DNA from: Acidobacteriota bacterium
GTDB lineage: Bacteria; Acidobacteriota; Terriglobia; Acidiferrales; UBA7541
Reading direction: 5' to 3'
DNA: 64,000 bases
Assembly: GCA_003225315.1 (NCBI GenBank)
Contig: QHZD01000051.1
Location: forward strand, 1-64,000
The position numbers were made by a program, and so were the translations under genes. Each line of letters opens with the position of its first letter. Position 1 is the first letter of the stretch. The notes under the pieces were generated by a model. That model was not told the DNA's origin. It did not search any database and saw only the letters and a program-made list of their open reading frames with translations. Positions 25,790 to 35,320 of this stretch are shown piece by piece.

Positions 25790-25870
25790 GGGGGAGCCGT
25801 ACATGCGGCGAAAATGAAACGGCCCGGCAGTATACGCCGCCGGGCCGTTTGGAATGCCTTTTCTCTGGGT

Positions 25871-26182
25871 TTAGATCTTCACGAAAATAATAACCAGGGT
25901 GAAGAGCGCGAGGGTTTCAACGAATACGAGACCTAGAATCATGGCCGCGCGGATGGCCGCTGCCGCTCCGGGATTGCGCGCCATGCCTTCGCAGGCTGCT
26001 GAAGCGATTCGGCCCTGCCCCAGCGCGCCGCCAAACGCCGCCAGCGCCATGCCGAAGCCCGCAGCAATGGCCATCAGGCCCTTGCCTCCGGCTGCCGCAG
26101 CTCCTGTATCTTGGGCAAACGCCGACGGAGCAATCAACATCACCGCCGCAAGCGCCACCAACACCATCGTCCACTTCTTCAT
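25871..26182 (-). CDS. atpE: ATP synthase Fo subunit c, with a signal-like leader
   Basis: The 103-residue precursor starts MKKWTMVLVALAAVML and has a typical signal peptide with a possible cleavage after SAFA (residue 23). The mature part is the two-helix c subunit: GFGMALAAFGGALGQGRIAS, the polar loop ARNPGA, and LGLVFVETLALFTLVII with the ion-binding Glu at 89. The rotor ring moves protons or sodium ions. Gln56 in the first helix and Thr90 are sodium-like, but the second Thr of the sodium motif is Leu here, so the ion cannot be fixed. It is the last gene of the minus-strand operon. Confidence 0.9.
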   Translation of the reverse strand: MKKWTMVLVALAAVMLIAPSAFAQDTGAAAAGGKGLMAIAAGFGMALAAFGGALGQGRIASAACEGMARNPGAAAAIRAAMILGLVFVETLALFTLVIIFVKI

Positions 26183-26292
26183 CACTTCCTCCTTATGAAT
26201 CGCCGCCAGGAGGTGGTTCCCGGACACCGTGCAGCCGGGCTCACACTGGAACGGCACAACAGACTTGGCCCAGAAAAACTCTGGGAAAACGG

Positions 26293-27108
26293 TTAGTGCT
26301 CCTCCCCCGTCGCGATTCCCAAATACACAGACGGGAGCACCGTAAATATGTAAGTCTGAATGATAGCCACAAAAATATGCAGACCGATAAATGCGAGCGG
26401 AATAAGGGCAGGAAAGACTGCCAGGACTATTCCGAGAACCGGCGCCTTGTGCCATCCCCAAAGCACGGGGGCGATCAGGAGGCTTAAAAAGATCGAGTAC
26501 AAAAGATCACTGGCAAAAATGTTGGCCCATAGACGGACGGTCAGGGAGAGCACACGGGCGCAAGTACTGATGATCTCGACGGGAAAGATGAGAGGTGAAA
26601 GCAGCGGGACGGGCCCCGCGAAATGCTTAAGGTAGGCAATATGGCCGTGATGGCGGATTCCCTGCCAGTTGAAATAGAGAAACGTAAGAATCGCGCAAGC
26701 CAAGGGGACGCTGACGTTGGCGGTCGGCGCCGCGAAAGGTGGGAAGACACTGAAGAGATTGGCCAACAGGATGAAGACGGAAATCGAACCAACCCAAGGG
26801 ACGTGTTTGATCCCTTCGTGTCCAACGTTCTCTTCCAGCAAATCCTTGATCCCGAAACCAAGCGGATTGGTAAGCAATAATTCCGCGACTTGCTGAAAGC
26901 CGCCAGGGCGCTCCACGGAAAGCCGTGAACGGAGCAAGAGCGCCAAAACAGTGCCAAGAATCAGCACCATGAAACCCATCACGACGTGTTCTGGGATGGG
27001 CAAATCGGGATTCTCAGGGCTGATATGGAGCGCAGAAAGCAGCGCCAAGGCGAGTCGCCCGAGGTAATGGTTCACCAGTTGCGTCAGTCCGGTAACGTGT
27101 TCGGTCAT
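26293..27108 (-). CDS. atpB: ATP synthase Fo subunit a
   Basis: The 271-residue membrane stator subunit has about six helices. SLTVRLWANIFASD carries the essential Arg (about R192), and GLHIFVAIIQTYIFTVLPSVYL is the last conserved helix. With the c ring it forms the ion half-channels. It follows atpI by 17 bp and precedes atpE by 110 bp. The b subunit and the F1 genes are not here. Confidence 0.93.
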   Translation of the reverse strand: MTEHVTGLTQLVNHYLGRLALALLSALHISPENPDLPIPEHVVMGFMVLILGTVLALLLRSRLSVERPGGFQQVAELLLTNPLGFGIKDLLEENVGHEGIKHVPWVGSISVFILLANLFSVFPPFAAPTANVSVPLACAILTFLYFNWQGIRHHGHIAYLKHFAGPVPLLSPLIFPVEIISTCARVLSLTVRLWANIFASDLLYSIFLSLLIAPVLWGWHKAPVLGIVLAVFPALIPLAFIGLHIFVAIIQTYIFTVLPSVYLGIATGEEH

Positions 27109-27125
27109 TCGTTAATCCCTGGGCG

Positions 27126-27542
27126 CTAATCCGCAGGGTGCCAGATTTCGTACACGCTCGCCGCGATTGTTGCGGCTCCTAAAGCGCACAAACCAACGAC
27201 CATGCTTACAAGGGGAACTCTCAGATAAACAAAAATAACATACACGGCGAGGGCTATCAACCCGTAGCGGAAGAGCATGCCGAAGTAGCTGAGCAGAGGT
27301 ACGGCGGGCTTTTCCTTGCCAGCTTGGGCGGTGGAAGCCACGACCAGAGCGTCCATGCCCTTACTGAGCCAGCGAAAATTGAGCCAGGAGAGCACAGCGC
27401 CAATCGCAAGGCCCGCGCCCCACAAACGATCGTGAAGCAGAGCGACCAAGAGTCCGGCAATCAGGCCAATCAGAAGGGTCAGCCACGAGATGCGCCGTTC
27501 TGTGACGGCAGCAGACGAAGAATCAGCCGCGCTTACTGCCAT
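27126..27542 (-). CDS. atpI: ATP synthase subunit I-like protein
   Basis: The 138-residue protein has four predicted membrane helices (WLTLLIGLIAGLLVALLHDR, GLAIGAVLSWLNFRWLSKG, YGLIALAVYVIFVYLRVPL and VVGLCALGAATIAASVYE). This fits the AtpI-like family that helps assemble the c ring. I start at the ATG at 27542. The longer frame overlaps atpZ in an unlikely composition. It overlaps the atpZ 3' end by 20 bp and sits just before atpB, the usual position. Confidence 0.75.
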   Translation of the reverse strand: MAVSAADSSSAAVTERRISWLTLLIGLIAGLLVALLHDRLWGAGLAIGAVLSWLNFRWLSKGMDALVVASTAQAGKEKPAVPLLSYFGMLFRYGLIALAVYVIFVYLRVPLVSMVVGLCALGAATIAASVYEIWHPAD

Positions 27543-27798
27543 CCCCGCTTCCTCCGAGCCGCCGGAGAACGTCGCGCACACCTGCATAGAAGCCGATACT
27601 GCCAAGCACGAGCAGGAAAAGCGGCTTGGTATGGAGCCAACGGTCGAGAAAATAACCGAGGAGGCCGCCGACAACCACAGCTGAGACGAGGACGAAGGGC
27701 AGTTCCATGGCAATGGCCGTCTGGTTGGAGATGTCTTTCGCTTTCTCGCGCACGGGAGAGGTTGATTCGGAGTTTTCCGGCTTATTGTCCGAAGGCAT
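27523..27798 (-). CDS. atpZ: AtpZ-like Fo accessory protein
   Basis: The 91-residue protein has a polar start (MPSDNKPENSESTSPVREKA) and two membrane helices (LPFVLVSAVVVGGLLGYFLD and LFLLVLGSIGFYAGVRDVL). This is the AtpZ/'F0F1-ATPase subunit' layout, with the GxxLGYxLDxW motif (GGLLGYFLDRW). AtpZ and AtpI are thought to help assembly or magnesium/calcium handling. It overlaps nuoN of locus 2 by 17 bp, tying the Fo genes to that operon. Confidence 0.75.
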   Translation of the reverse strand: MPSDNKPENSESTSPVREKAKDISNQTAIAMELPFVLVSAVVVGGLLGYFLDRWLHTKPLFLLVLGSIGFYAGVRDVLRRLGGSGDGSKRG

Positions 27799-29380
27799 AT
27801 TGGGCGAGCTTAGTGAACGGCTCAGGATACAATCCGGCGGCGAGGGTGACAAACACGGCGATGCCGAGAGCCACGGCCTGTGCGCTGGTCATGATGGGGT
27901 GGGGCGCTTCGCCGGGCTGCTTGAGCCAGGCGTGCACGATGATGCGGAAGTAATAGTAAAGCGCGGGGACGATGTAGAGGACGGCAAATACCGCGAGAAC
28001 GGGATGGTGCGACTCGATGAGCGAAAGGAAAATGAAATACTTGCCCATGAAACCGGCGGTGGGCGGGATGCCCGCAAGCGAAAGCATAAAGATCAGCAGC
28101 AGGACAGCAGCGGCGGGGCTACGCTGGTACAGACCATTCAGGTCTTCCAGTTCTTCGCCGATAATCCCTTTCTGACGAAGCACAATGATGACCGCGAACG
28201 CGCCGGCGGTCATAAAGACATATGCGAATAGATAGAAAGCAATGCCTTTAAAAGCCGTGGGATTCCAGGCGACGAGGCCGAGCAAGATGTAGCCAACGTG
28301 AGAGATTGAAGAGTAAGCGAGCAGACGCTTTACGTTTGTTTGGGTCAACGCAGCGAGATTGCCCCAAGTGAGCGAGGCCACGGCCACACCCGCGATGAGG
28401 TACATCCATTGTTCCTGGGAAGTTTTTTGCGAGGGAGTAAACACGGAAATGAACAGGCGCAGAAGCAAAGCAAAACTCGCCGTCTTGGAAGCCACACTGA
28501 CGTAGGCAGCGACCGGCGTGGGTGCGCCCTCGTAAACGTCCGGCGCCCATTGATGGAACGGCGCGGCGGCAACTTTAAAGAATAGCCCGACGACGACGAG
28601 AACGAACGCGAGTACGGGAAGAAGCTGGAGAGTGAGAGGATCGAAGTTCAGTGCGATGGGGAGTTGCCTTGCCAGCAGGTCGTGCATCTGTTGGCCTTGC
28701 GCGCTAGGGAGACGGCTGAGCGCAACGACGTGCACCAAATTTTCGCGCCGCGCCAGCGCCGAGGTGATGCTGCCAAGGCTCGTTGCGCCGCTCAGACCAT
28801 ATAGAATCGAAAAACCGTAGGCTAGGATTCCGGAGCTGAAGGCGCCGAGGAGGACATATTTCAGCGCGGCTTCATTCGAACGTTTTTCGCGGCGCAAGAA
28901 ACCTGTGAGCACGTAGAAGCTGAGCGCCATGGTCTCCAGTCCGAGGAACAGCACGATCAGGTCGATTCCGGAAGCCATGAGCATCATGCCGACGCAGGCA
29001 AAGAGAAGGAGCGCGTAGTATTCGCCCTCTTGTTCCCTCTCGATGTCCAAGAATTTCACGGACAGCAGGATTACCAGCACGGTGGCGGCGAGAAAAAGAA
29101 CGGAGAAGAAAAGGAAGAATGGATCGACCACCACGGAATCGTGGAATCCGGCGAATTCACCCCGGGCGACGACTGCGGAACGGAGCCTCCACAACGTGAA
29201 AGCACTGAACAAAGTTCCCGCCAGCGCAAGGCCGGCGTTCATGTATTTTTCCTTCTGCTCGATCCAGAAATCGATTACCAAAATGCCGAGTCCGAAGAGA
29301 ACGAGCTCGATCTCCGGAAGGATGACGGCGCCGTCGCCCCGGAGATAGCTGACAATCGAATTGATAATCGGGATGTTCAT
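27782..29380 (-). CDS. nuoN: NADH-quinone oxidoreductase subunit N (locus 2)
   Basis: The 532-residue antiporter-like subunit has DLIVLFLGLETMALSFYVLTGF (conserved Glu), PFHQWAPDVYEGAPTPVAAYVSVASKTASFAL (channel Lys) and LLAYSSISHVGYILLG. It differs clearly from the locus 1 NuoN and carries an extra loop (about residues 205-245, LSRLPSAQGQQMHDLLARQL). Its last 17 bases overlap atpZ, so the complex I-like genes and Fo genes are physically coupled. Confidence 0.94.
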   Translation of the reverse strand: MNIPIINSIVSYLRGDGAVILPEIELVLFGLGILVIDFWIEQKEKYMNAGLALAGTLFSAFTLWRLRSAVVARGEFAGFHDSVVVDPFFLFFSVLFLAATVLVILLSVKFLDIEREQEGEYYALLLFACVGMMLMASGIDLIVLFLGLETMALSFYVLTGFLRREKRSNEAALKYVLLGAFSSGILAYGFSILYGLSGATSLGSITSALARRENLVHVVALSRLPSAQGQQMHDLLARQLPIALNFDPLTLQLLPVLAFVLVVVGLFFKVAAAPFHQWAPDVYEGAPTPVAAYVSVASKTASFALLLRLFISVFTPSQKTSQEQWMYLIAGVAVASLTWGNLAALTQTNVKRLLAYSSISHVGYILLGLVAWNPTAFKGIAFYLFAYVFMTAGAFAVIIVLRQKGIIGEELEDLNGLYQRSPAAAVLLLIFMLSLAGIPPTAGFMGKYFIFLSLIESHHPVLAVFAVLYIVPALYYYFRIIVHAWLKQPGEAPHPIMTSAQAVALGIAVFVTLAAGLYPEPFTKLAQYAFGQ

Positions 29381-29389
29381 GCGGCCGGG

Positions 29390-30967
29390 CTATTTCGTCT
29401 CCGCCACAGCGGCGGGGAGTGCCGCCGGAGGCAATGTCGCGTGTTCCGCTTTGTAGAAGTCCGGATTCACCTGCCTCACAATATTTTCTACCGGCTTATC
29501 GATGAGGGCGAAGAACGGCTTCGGGTAGATGCCGATCCAGAAGGCGAGAATCACGAGCGGCACGAGCGTGGCGTACTCGCGCAGGTTCAAGTCCGGCAAA
29601 TCCTCATTGGCAAACTGCGTGACCGGACCGAACATGACGCGCTGGTACAGCCACAGCAGGTACGCCGCCCCAAGCACTACGCCAAGCGAGCCCCAGGCAG
29701 CCCAGGCTTTGCTGACCTGAAATGCGCCCTGGAGAATGGTGAACTCTCCGATGAAACCGTTCAGTAGCGGCATTCCGAGCGAGCTGAGGCTGATGATCAG
29801 ATAGATGGCGGCGAAATTGGGCATGGGCGTCGCAAGGCCGCCGAACTCCGAAATCATGCGCGTGTGACGCCGCTCATAGAGCACGCCGACGATCAAGAAG
29901 AGCGCGCCGGTGGAGATGCCGTGGTTGATTTGCTGGAGCACGCTGCCGGAAAGCCCGTTGGGTGTGAGCGCAAAAATTCCCAGCGTACAGAAACCAAGAT
30001 GGCTGACTGAACTGTAAGCGATCAAGCGTTTCATGTCCTTCTGCATGAGGCAAACGAGCGCGCCGTAAATGATGCCGATGAGGGAGAGCACGATGACGAT
30101 TTGAATGATCTTGTGGCGCAGGAGCGGATCACCTGGAAGCAAGGGCAGCGAAAAGCGGATGAAGCCGTACGTGCCCATTTTCAGCAAGACGCCGGCGAGA
30201 ATGACGGAGCCGGCGGTGGGCGCTTCGGTGTGCGCGTCAGGGAGCCAGGTGTGGAACGGGAACATGGGAACCTTGATGGCGAACGCGAAGAAGAATCCCC
30301 AGAAGAGCCAGACCTTTAACGGATCGGAGAAGTGCTGCGCGGCGGCGAGAAGCGTTGGAACGTCAAAGGTGCGCGTCCCGCCTGCCGGAATGGGAGCATA
30401 GAAATAGAGCGCGAGGATCGCCAGAAGCATGACGACGGAGCCAGCCAGCGTGTACAGGAAAAACTTGATGGCGGCGTAGAGGCGGCGGTCGCTGCCCCAG
30501 ACGCCGATAAGGAAATACATGGGAACGAGCATCACTTCCCAGAAAACGTAAAAAAGGAAGAAATCCAGGGAAACGAAAACGCCGATCATGCCGGTCTGGA
30601 GCAGCAGGAGAAGAATGTAGTACTCCTTGGTGCGTTGATGGATGGCGCTCCAGGACGAGAGGATGGCGATCATCCCGAGAAACGTGGTGAGCATGACGAG
30701 CAGCAGGCTGATTCCGTCAAGTCCGAGATGATATTTCGCGCCGATGGAGGGAATCCAATCGGCGGTTTCCTGAAACGTGAAACCGCCCCACTCCGGCTTG
30801 AACCAGCGAACCAGCGGAAGCGAGACCAGGAAACCGAGCACCCCAAAAATATTTCCAGCGATCTTATGCGCCAGCTCGTTTTCGCGGGGAATGAAGAGCA
30901 TCAACAAGGCGCCTGCGAGCGGAGTGAACAGGACGACGCTCAAGATGTGATGTGCAAAAAAGTCCAT
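29390..30967 (-). CDS. nuoM: NADH-quinone oxidoreductase subunit M (locus 2)
   Basis: The 525-residue subunit shows FLFYVFWEVMLVPMYFLIGVWG, HTWLPDAHTEAPTAGSVILAGVLLKMGTYGF and LIAYSSVSHLGFCTLGIFA, all proton-channel signatures. It ends in an Ala/Pro/Glu-rich tail. It lies 9 bp before nuoN and 12 bp after nuoL in the minus-strand operon. Confidence 0.95.
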   Translation of the reverse strand: MDFFAHHILSVVLFTPLAGALLMLFIPRENELAHKIAGNIFGVLGFLVSLPLVRWFKPEWGGFTFQETADWIPSIGAKYHLGLDGISLLLVMLTTFLGMIAILSSWSAIHQRTKEYYILLLLLQTGMIGVFVSLDFFLFYVFWEVMLVPMYFLIGVWGSDRRLYAAIKFFLYTLAGSVVMLLAILALYFYAPIPAGGTRTFDVPTLLAAAQHFSDPLKVWLFWGFFFAFAIKVPMFPFHTWLPDAHTEAPTAGSVILAGVLLKMGTYGFIRFSLPLLPGDPLLRHKIIQIVIVLSLIGIIYGALVCLMQKDMKRLIAYSSVSHLGFCTLGIFALTPNGLSGSVLQQINHGISTGALFLIVGVLYERRHTRMISEFGGLATPMPNFAAIYLIISLSSLGMPLLNGFIGEFTILQGAFQVSKAWAAWGSLGVVLGAAYLLWLYQRVMFGPVTQFANEDLPDLNLREYATLVPLVILAFWIGIYPKPFFALIDKPVENIVRQVNPDFYKAEHATLPPAALPAAVAETK

Positions 30968-30979
30968 TCTTATCGCCTC

Positions 30980-33103
30980 TCAGCGCACGCTGCGCAGGAG
31001 TACCTGCACATGGTGCCCGTAATACGCCAGAAGAACGACGAGCCCGAGCAAAATCAGCATTGCGTAACTGGAAAAAAGACCGGTTTGCAGCAAACGCACC
31101 GGATAACTGAAAAGCTGCATCAGCTTCGCGCCGAAATTCAGCAGCCCATCGATGATCCACTTGTCCCACCACATCGAAACGGTGGAGGTGAAGCGCGCAA
31201 GCCAGCCGGCGCCGTTGACGCCGACACCGTCGATCACGTTGGCGTCAAAGCGGCCGAGCAACGTGCCGAGGTCTTTGGTACGCTCGACGACGGCGGCGTC
31301 ATAGATTTCGTCGATGTAATATTTGTGGAGGAGCAACCGGTACAATGCCGGCCGCCTGCTGGCGACCAGCTCCGGCGCTACGCGCTTGGTGCAATAGAAT
31401 TCGTATGCGAGCCAAAATCCTAAACCGACGATTGCAAGCGACGCCACCATCAAGAGAATCTCCTTGGCGTTAGCATGGTGGGCGATCTTGACCGTTCCCG
31501 TCTCCGGCATAACGCCAATCAGGACGGGATCAAGGAAACGCTCAAAACGATTTTCTCCTCCGAAGACCTCCGGCCACCCAATCCAACCACCAATGACTGA
31601 GAATCCGGCGAGAATCATGAGCGGAAGGACCATCGGTCGAGGTGATTCGTGGATGTGCTTCACAACGTGCTCGTCGGCGCGGCAATATCCAATGAATGTA
31701 AGAAAGAACAGCCGGAACATGTAGAAGGCCGTCATTCCTGCGGTGATGAAGCCGATAATCCACAACAGGAAAAAGCGGTCGAAGGCCTGGCCGAGAATTT
31801 CATCTTTGCTGAAAAATCCGGCGAAGGGAAAAATCCCCGCGATGGCCAACGTCGCGACCCCAAACGTTCTCGCGGTAATCGGAATCTTTTGCCACAAGCC
31901 GCCCATCTTGCGAATGTCCTGTTCGCCGGACATCGCGTGGATCACGCTGCCTGCGCCAAGGAACAGCAGCGCTTTGAAGAAAGCATGAGTCATCAGGTGA
32001 AAGATTCCGGCGGCGAAGGCGCCCACACCCAGGGCGAGGAACATGTATCCGAGTTGGCTGATGGTGGAGTAGGCGAGAACCTTCTTAATGTCGTTCTGCA
32101 CGAGCGCCATGGAGGCTGCAAAAATGGCGGTAATCGCACCGATTACGGCGACGACGTCCAAGGCGAAAGGCGCAAGCTGGTAAACGGCGTTCATGCGGGC
32201 GACCATGTACACACCGGCAGTCACCATCGTCGCTGCGTGAATCAGGGCGCTCACCGGTGTAGGGCCTTCCATGGCGTCCGGTAGCCAAACGTAGAGAGGG
32301 ATTTGCGCGGATTTGCCCATCGCTCCAATAAAGAGTAAAAGCGCGATGCCGGTCAGAACGGGTGCCCCGAAGGCTAATGCGTGCCCGTCAACAGCGGTCT
32401 TCAGCGCCTGCAAAATTCCTGAAGCGCCTTCCACATCCGGCAAACCTTGCGAAGTAAAACGGACGGTGCCCAAGGTCACCGCGGTCAGAAGAATTCCAAG
32501 GATGAAACCGGCGTCACCGATGCGATTGACGATGAAGGCTTTTTTTCCGGCATCGGAAGCCGACTTTTTCAGAAAATAAAATCCGATCAGCAAGTAGCTA
32601 CACAGGCCGACGCCTTCCCAGCCAACAAACATGAACAGCATGTTGTTCGCCAGAACGAGCGTCAGCATGGCGAACATGAAGAGATTCATGTAGCCGAAGA
32701 AGCGGTAGTAGCCGCCTTCGTGCCCCATGTAGCCGATAGAGTAAATGTGAATCAGGAAGCCGACGCCGGTGACGACCAGAACCATGACGCAGGAGAGCGG
32801 GTCGAGAAGGTATCCCCAGTCAGCGACGAACCGGATGGCCTGTCCGCCGGTCATTTGCATGGGCCCGGGGGTAAGCCATTCGAAGAGCACTTTCTGAAAG
32901 AAGCGATGGTCCGGCTCAGCGGCCAGCAATTGAAGCACGGCGCCTACAGCGTAGAGGAAAGACAAACCAACGCTACTGACGCAGAGCACGCTGACGCCAG
33001 AATTCGGCAGCCGCTTGCCAAACAAGAGCATCAGCGCCGCCGTCGCGAGCGGAAACAGCGGGATGAGCCAGAGATGATCGAGAAAGTAGCCTGTTGGCGT
33101 CAT
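30980..33103 (-). CDS. nuoL: NADH-quinone oxidoreductase subunit L (locus 2)
   Basis: The 707-residue distal antiporter-like subunit has FVGWEGVGLCSYLLIGFYFLK, LPDAMEGPTPVSALIHAATMVTAGVYMVAR and the STISQLGYMFLALGVGAFAAG helix. It is slightly longer than the locus 1 copy, with a larger lateral-helix region (about residues 540-680), and ends with a membrane anchor (SYAMLILLGLVVLLAYYG). Confidence 0.95.
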   Translation of the reverse strand: MTPTGYFLDHLWLIPLFPLATAALMLLFGKRLPNSGVSVLCVSSVGLSFLYAVGAVLQLLAAEPDHRFFQKVLFEWLTPGPMQMTGGQAIRFVADWGYLLDPLSCVMVLVVTGVGFLIHIYSIGYMGHEGGYYRFFGYMNLFMFAMLTLVLANNMLFMFVGWEGVGLCSYLLIGFYFLKKSASDAGKKAFIVNRIGDAGFILGILLTAVTLGTVRFTSQGLPDVEGASGILQALKTAVDGHALAFGAPVLTGIALLLFIGAMGKSAQIPLYVWLPDAMEGPTPVSALIHAATMVTAGVYMVARMNAVYQLAPFALDVVAVIGAITAIFAASMALVQNDIKKVLAYSTISQLGYMFLALGVGAFAAGIFHLMTHAFFKALLFLGAGSVIHAMSGEQDIRKMGGLWQKIPITARTFGVATLAIAGIFPFAGFFSKDEILGQAFDRFFLLWIIGFITAGMTAFYMFRLFFLTFIGYCRADEHVVKHIHESPRPMVLPLMILAGFSVIGGWIGWPEVFGGENRFERFLDPVLIGVMPETGTVKIAHHANAKEILLMVASLAIVGLGFWLAYEFYCTKRVAPELVASRRPALYRLLLHKYYIDEIYDAAVVERTKDLGTLLGRFDANVIDGVGVNGAGWLARFTSTVSMWWDKWIIDGLLNFGAKLMQLFSYPVRLLQTGLFSSYAMLILLGLVVLLAYYGHHVQVLLRSVR

Positions 33104-33131
33104 GCCGGTTTCATTTCTTCTTTCCTGTTGC

Positions 33132-33434
33132 CTACCACTTCAGCAAATCCATTTCGTCCGCCAACACGGTTTCGCGGTTGCGGAAAAAAGCGATAATGAT
33201 TCCGAGGCCAACGGCAGCCTCCGCGGCCGCATCGGCAATAATGAAAAGCGCAAAGACCTGACCGGCAACATCGCCGTACAAACGGGAAAACGCAACGAGG
33301 TTAATGTTCACGGCGTTAAGAATCAGCTCGATGGACATGAGCACGACGATGACGTTGCGCCGCGTGACGACTCCGACCACGCCGATGATGAAGAGCGCGA
33401 GGCTGAGGAACAAGTAGTGTCCGATCGGAAGCAT
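33132..33434 (-). CDS. nuoK: NADH-quinone oxidoreductase subunit K (locus 2)
   Basis: The 100-residue three-helix subunit starts at [37 protein letters not shown] holds the helix-2 Glu and [15 protein letters not shown] the second. I chose the ATG at 33434 because it gives the standard length. The longer frame overlaps nuoJ. Confidence 0.93.
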   Translation of the reverse strand: MLPIGHYLFLSLALFIIGVVGVVTRRNVIVVLMSIELILNAVNINLVAFSRLYGDVAGQVFALFIIADAAAEAAVGLGIIIAFFRNRETVLADEMDLLKW

Positions 33435-33441
33435 CGCTGCG

Positions 33442-33960
33442 TTACGCTCTCTTCTTGGCCATGACCACGGCCCCAATCATAGCCACCAGCAACAAGACCG
33501 AAGCAATCTCAAAGGGCAGCAGATACGATTCGAACAAGCTGCGCGCCACGGTTTCGGAATTGGGCGGCAACTTCGCGGCAGCCGCAGCAGTCAACACCGG
33601 CAAACCCTGCCCTGGCATTTTCCCGGAAGTCCAGAACATCACGCCAACCTGGCCAGCGAGCGCCACCGCGACGATGAGCGCCACCCACTTCTGCCGCGCG
33701 AACTGGATCTGCTGAAGCGCCACGTCCAAATTGACGAGCATGATCACGAAGACAAACAGAACCATGATGCCGCCGACGTAAAGAATAATTTGGACGATGA
33801 ACAAAAACTCCGCGCGCAATTGCAAGAAAATTCCTGCAGTCGCGAGCAGCGCGGTGATCAGGAAAATGGCGCTATGCACCACGTTGCGGCGCGTCACCAT
33901 GAGCACGGCGCTGACCACGGCGATCCCCGCGAAGAAATAAAATAGGGCTTTATCCAGCAT
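33442..33960 (-). CDS. nuoJ: NADH-quinone oxidoreductase subunit J (locus 2)
   Basis: The 172-residue five-helix protein has [20 protein letters not shown] and [25 protein letters not shown], the NuoJ core. Its start overlaps the end of nuoH by 11 bp, so no nuoI gene can lie between them. A 40-residue loop before the last helix ([20 protein letters not shown]) is larger than in locus 1. Confidence 0.92.
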   Translation of the reverse strand: MLDKALFYFFAGIAVVSAVLMVTRRNVVHSAIFLITALLATAGIFLQLRAEFLFIVQIILYVGGIMVLFVFVIMLVNLDVALQQIQFARQKWVALIVAVALAGQVGVMFWTSGKMPGQGLPVLTAAAAAKLPPNSETVARSLFESYLLPFEIASVLLLVAMIGAVVMAKKRA

Positions 33961-35320
33961 AAAAATCCGATGCAGCAGCCTGGTCCTGCCGCGCTCGGTG
34001 CTCTTTCTCCATCGCCAGAATCAGAAACGCGACGATCAGCGTAATGATGGCCGCGGGAGTCGTAACCAGAAGCAGTTCCCACCCGTGCAGGTTCAAATAC
34101 GATCCAGCAATCAGGGCCACCCCAACCAGCAAAACGTTGACGATGGACAACGGGATCAGAAAATGCCAGCCCAGGCGCATCAACTGGTCAAAGCGATACC
34201 GTGGTATGGTGAATCGCAGCCACATGAAAAAGTAGATGTACAGACTCACTTTGAAAATAAACCAGAAGCCGCCGTGAATGCCGGCGTAAAACGGTTTGGC
34301 GACGGGCACAACGACGGGCGCGAGCAGCACTAGGCCCAGGACAAAACACAAACCCGCGACAGCCAGCATGAAGATCTGCTGCACACGCGTTGGCTGCTTT
34401 GGAGTGCGCTGCAAGCAGTAGACGCCAATGGCCACCATTAAGAGGGCCGGGACGAAATCCAGAAAATTCAGCCAGTGAAAACCGGGAAGCTCGTGAAACT
34501 TGGCGAAAGGCCTGAGCCAGCCTCCAAGAAACAAAGTCGTGGCCACGGAAGCCACCACGATCATGTTGGCGTATTCGGCGAGAAAATAGAGCGACCAGCG
34601 GAATCCGCTAAACTCCGTCATGTATCCGGCGACAAGTTCGGACTCCGCCTCGGGCAAATCGAATGGGGCGCGGTTGGTCTCGGCGATGGAGGCAACGAGG
34701 TAAGTGAAGAACGCCACCGGCGCAAGCATCACGAACCAAATGGCCTCTTTATTTTGCGCTTCCACGATCGATTTAATGTTCAGCGTGCCGGTGAATAAGA
34801 GCGCGCTCACCAACGCCATGCCCGCGGCAGTCTCGTAGCTCACCAACTGCGCGGAACTGCGCAGCGCGCCCATCAAGGAATAGTGGCTGTTCGACGCCCA
34901 GCCGCCCAGCACGATGCCGAAAATTCCCAGGGCGCTGACGCCTACGACAAAGAGAATTCCAATGTTGATGTCCTGTGCGATTTGGAATGCCGGGCCGATC
35001 GCGAGTCCAGCCAACGAAAGCAGCGCCGCACCAACGGAGAGCACAGGGGCAAGCCAGAAGACGAGTTTGTCCGCGTTGTCCGGGATGATGTCTTCTTTGG
35101 TCAGCAGTTTCACAGCGTCGGCGATGGGCTGCAGCAAACCGTGCGGACCGACACGCATCGGACCGAGCCGCGCCTGCATGTCGGCCATAAGCTTGCGTTC
35201 CACAAGCACGATGTAACCGACGATCAACGGCAGAACGGCAACGATGGCCACGCCACACAGCAACGGCGCCCAGAAAGCTTTCAAGAACTCGATGGTCGCC
35301 TGAAAAATCGAAGTCATCAT
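33950..35320 (-). CDS. nuoH: NADH-quinone oxidoreductase subunit H (locus 2)
   Basis: The 456-residue protein has [22 protein letters not shown] and [21 protein letters not shown], the NuoH core. It is about 100 residues longer than usual. Extra hydrophobic segments ([21 protein letters not shown] and [22 protein letters not shown]) and a charged tail ([20 protein letters not shown]) account for the difference. It overlaps nuoD by four bases and nuoJ by eleven. The extension could serve as an extra contact surface, which is inference. Confidence 0.94.
   Translation of the reverse strand: MMTSIFQATIEFLKAFWAPLLCGVAIVAVLPLIVGYIVLVERKLMADMQARLGPMRVGPHGLLQPIADAVKLLTKEDIIPDNADKLVFWLAPVLSVGAALLSLAGLAIGPAFQIAQDINIGILFVVGVSALGIFGIVLGGWASNSHYSLMGALRSSAQLVSYETAAGMALVSALLFTGTLNIKSIVEAQNKEAIWFVMLAPVAFFTYLVASIAETNRAPFDLPEAESELVAGYMTEFSGFRWSLYFLAEYANMIVVASVATTLFLGGWLRPFAKFHELPGFHWLNFLDFVPALLMVAIGVYCLQRTPKQPTRVQQIFMLAVAGLCFVLGLVLLAPVVVPVAKPFYAGIHGGFWFIFKVSLYIYFFMWLRFTIPRYRFDQLMRLGWHFLIPLSIVNVLLVGVALIAGSYLNLHGWELLLVTTPAAIITLIVAFLILAMEKEHRARQDQAAASDFYAG

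Larger units (their letters stand above)
25469..25870. other. Intergenic region between the two convergent nuo/atp operons
   Basis: The region contains a weak hairpin with a T-run just after nuoN (about 25497-25527), a promoter (25583-25610), a strong terminator (25639-25663), a repeat module copy with a G-rich tail (25709-25789), and an inverted repeat CGGCGGCG-like GC hairpin near 25822-25850 (CGGCCCGGCAG then GCCGCCGGGCCG). The last probably terminates the minus-strand atp operon. I see no gene. Confidence 0.6.

Noticed and set aside
25490-25870. Possible tRNA or riboswitch between the two nuo operons
   Set aside because: No cloverleaf or conserved riboswitch core is visible; the hairpins have terminator character.
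30332-31423. 363-codon + frame opposite nuoM and nuoL of locus 2
   Set aside because: Antisense to two conserved subunits; composition is Glu/Gln/His-rich and lacks motifs.
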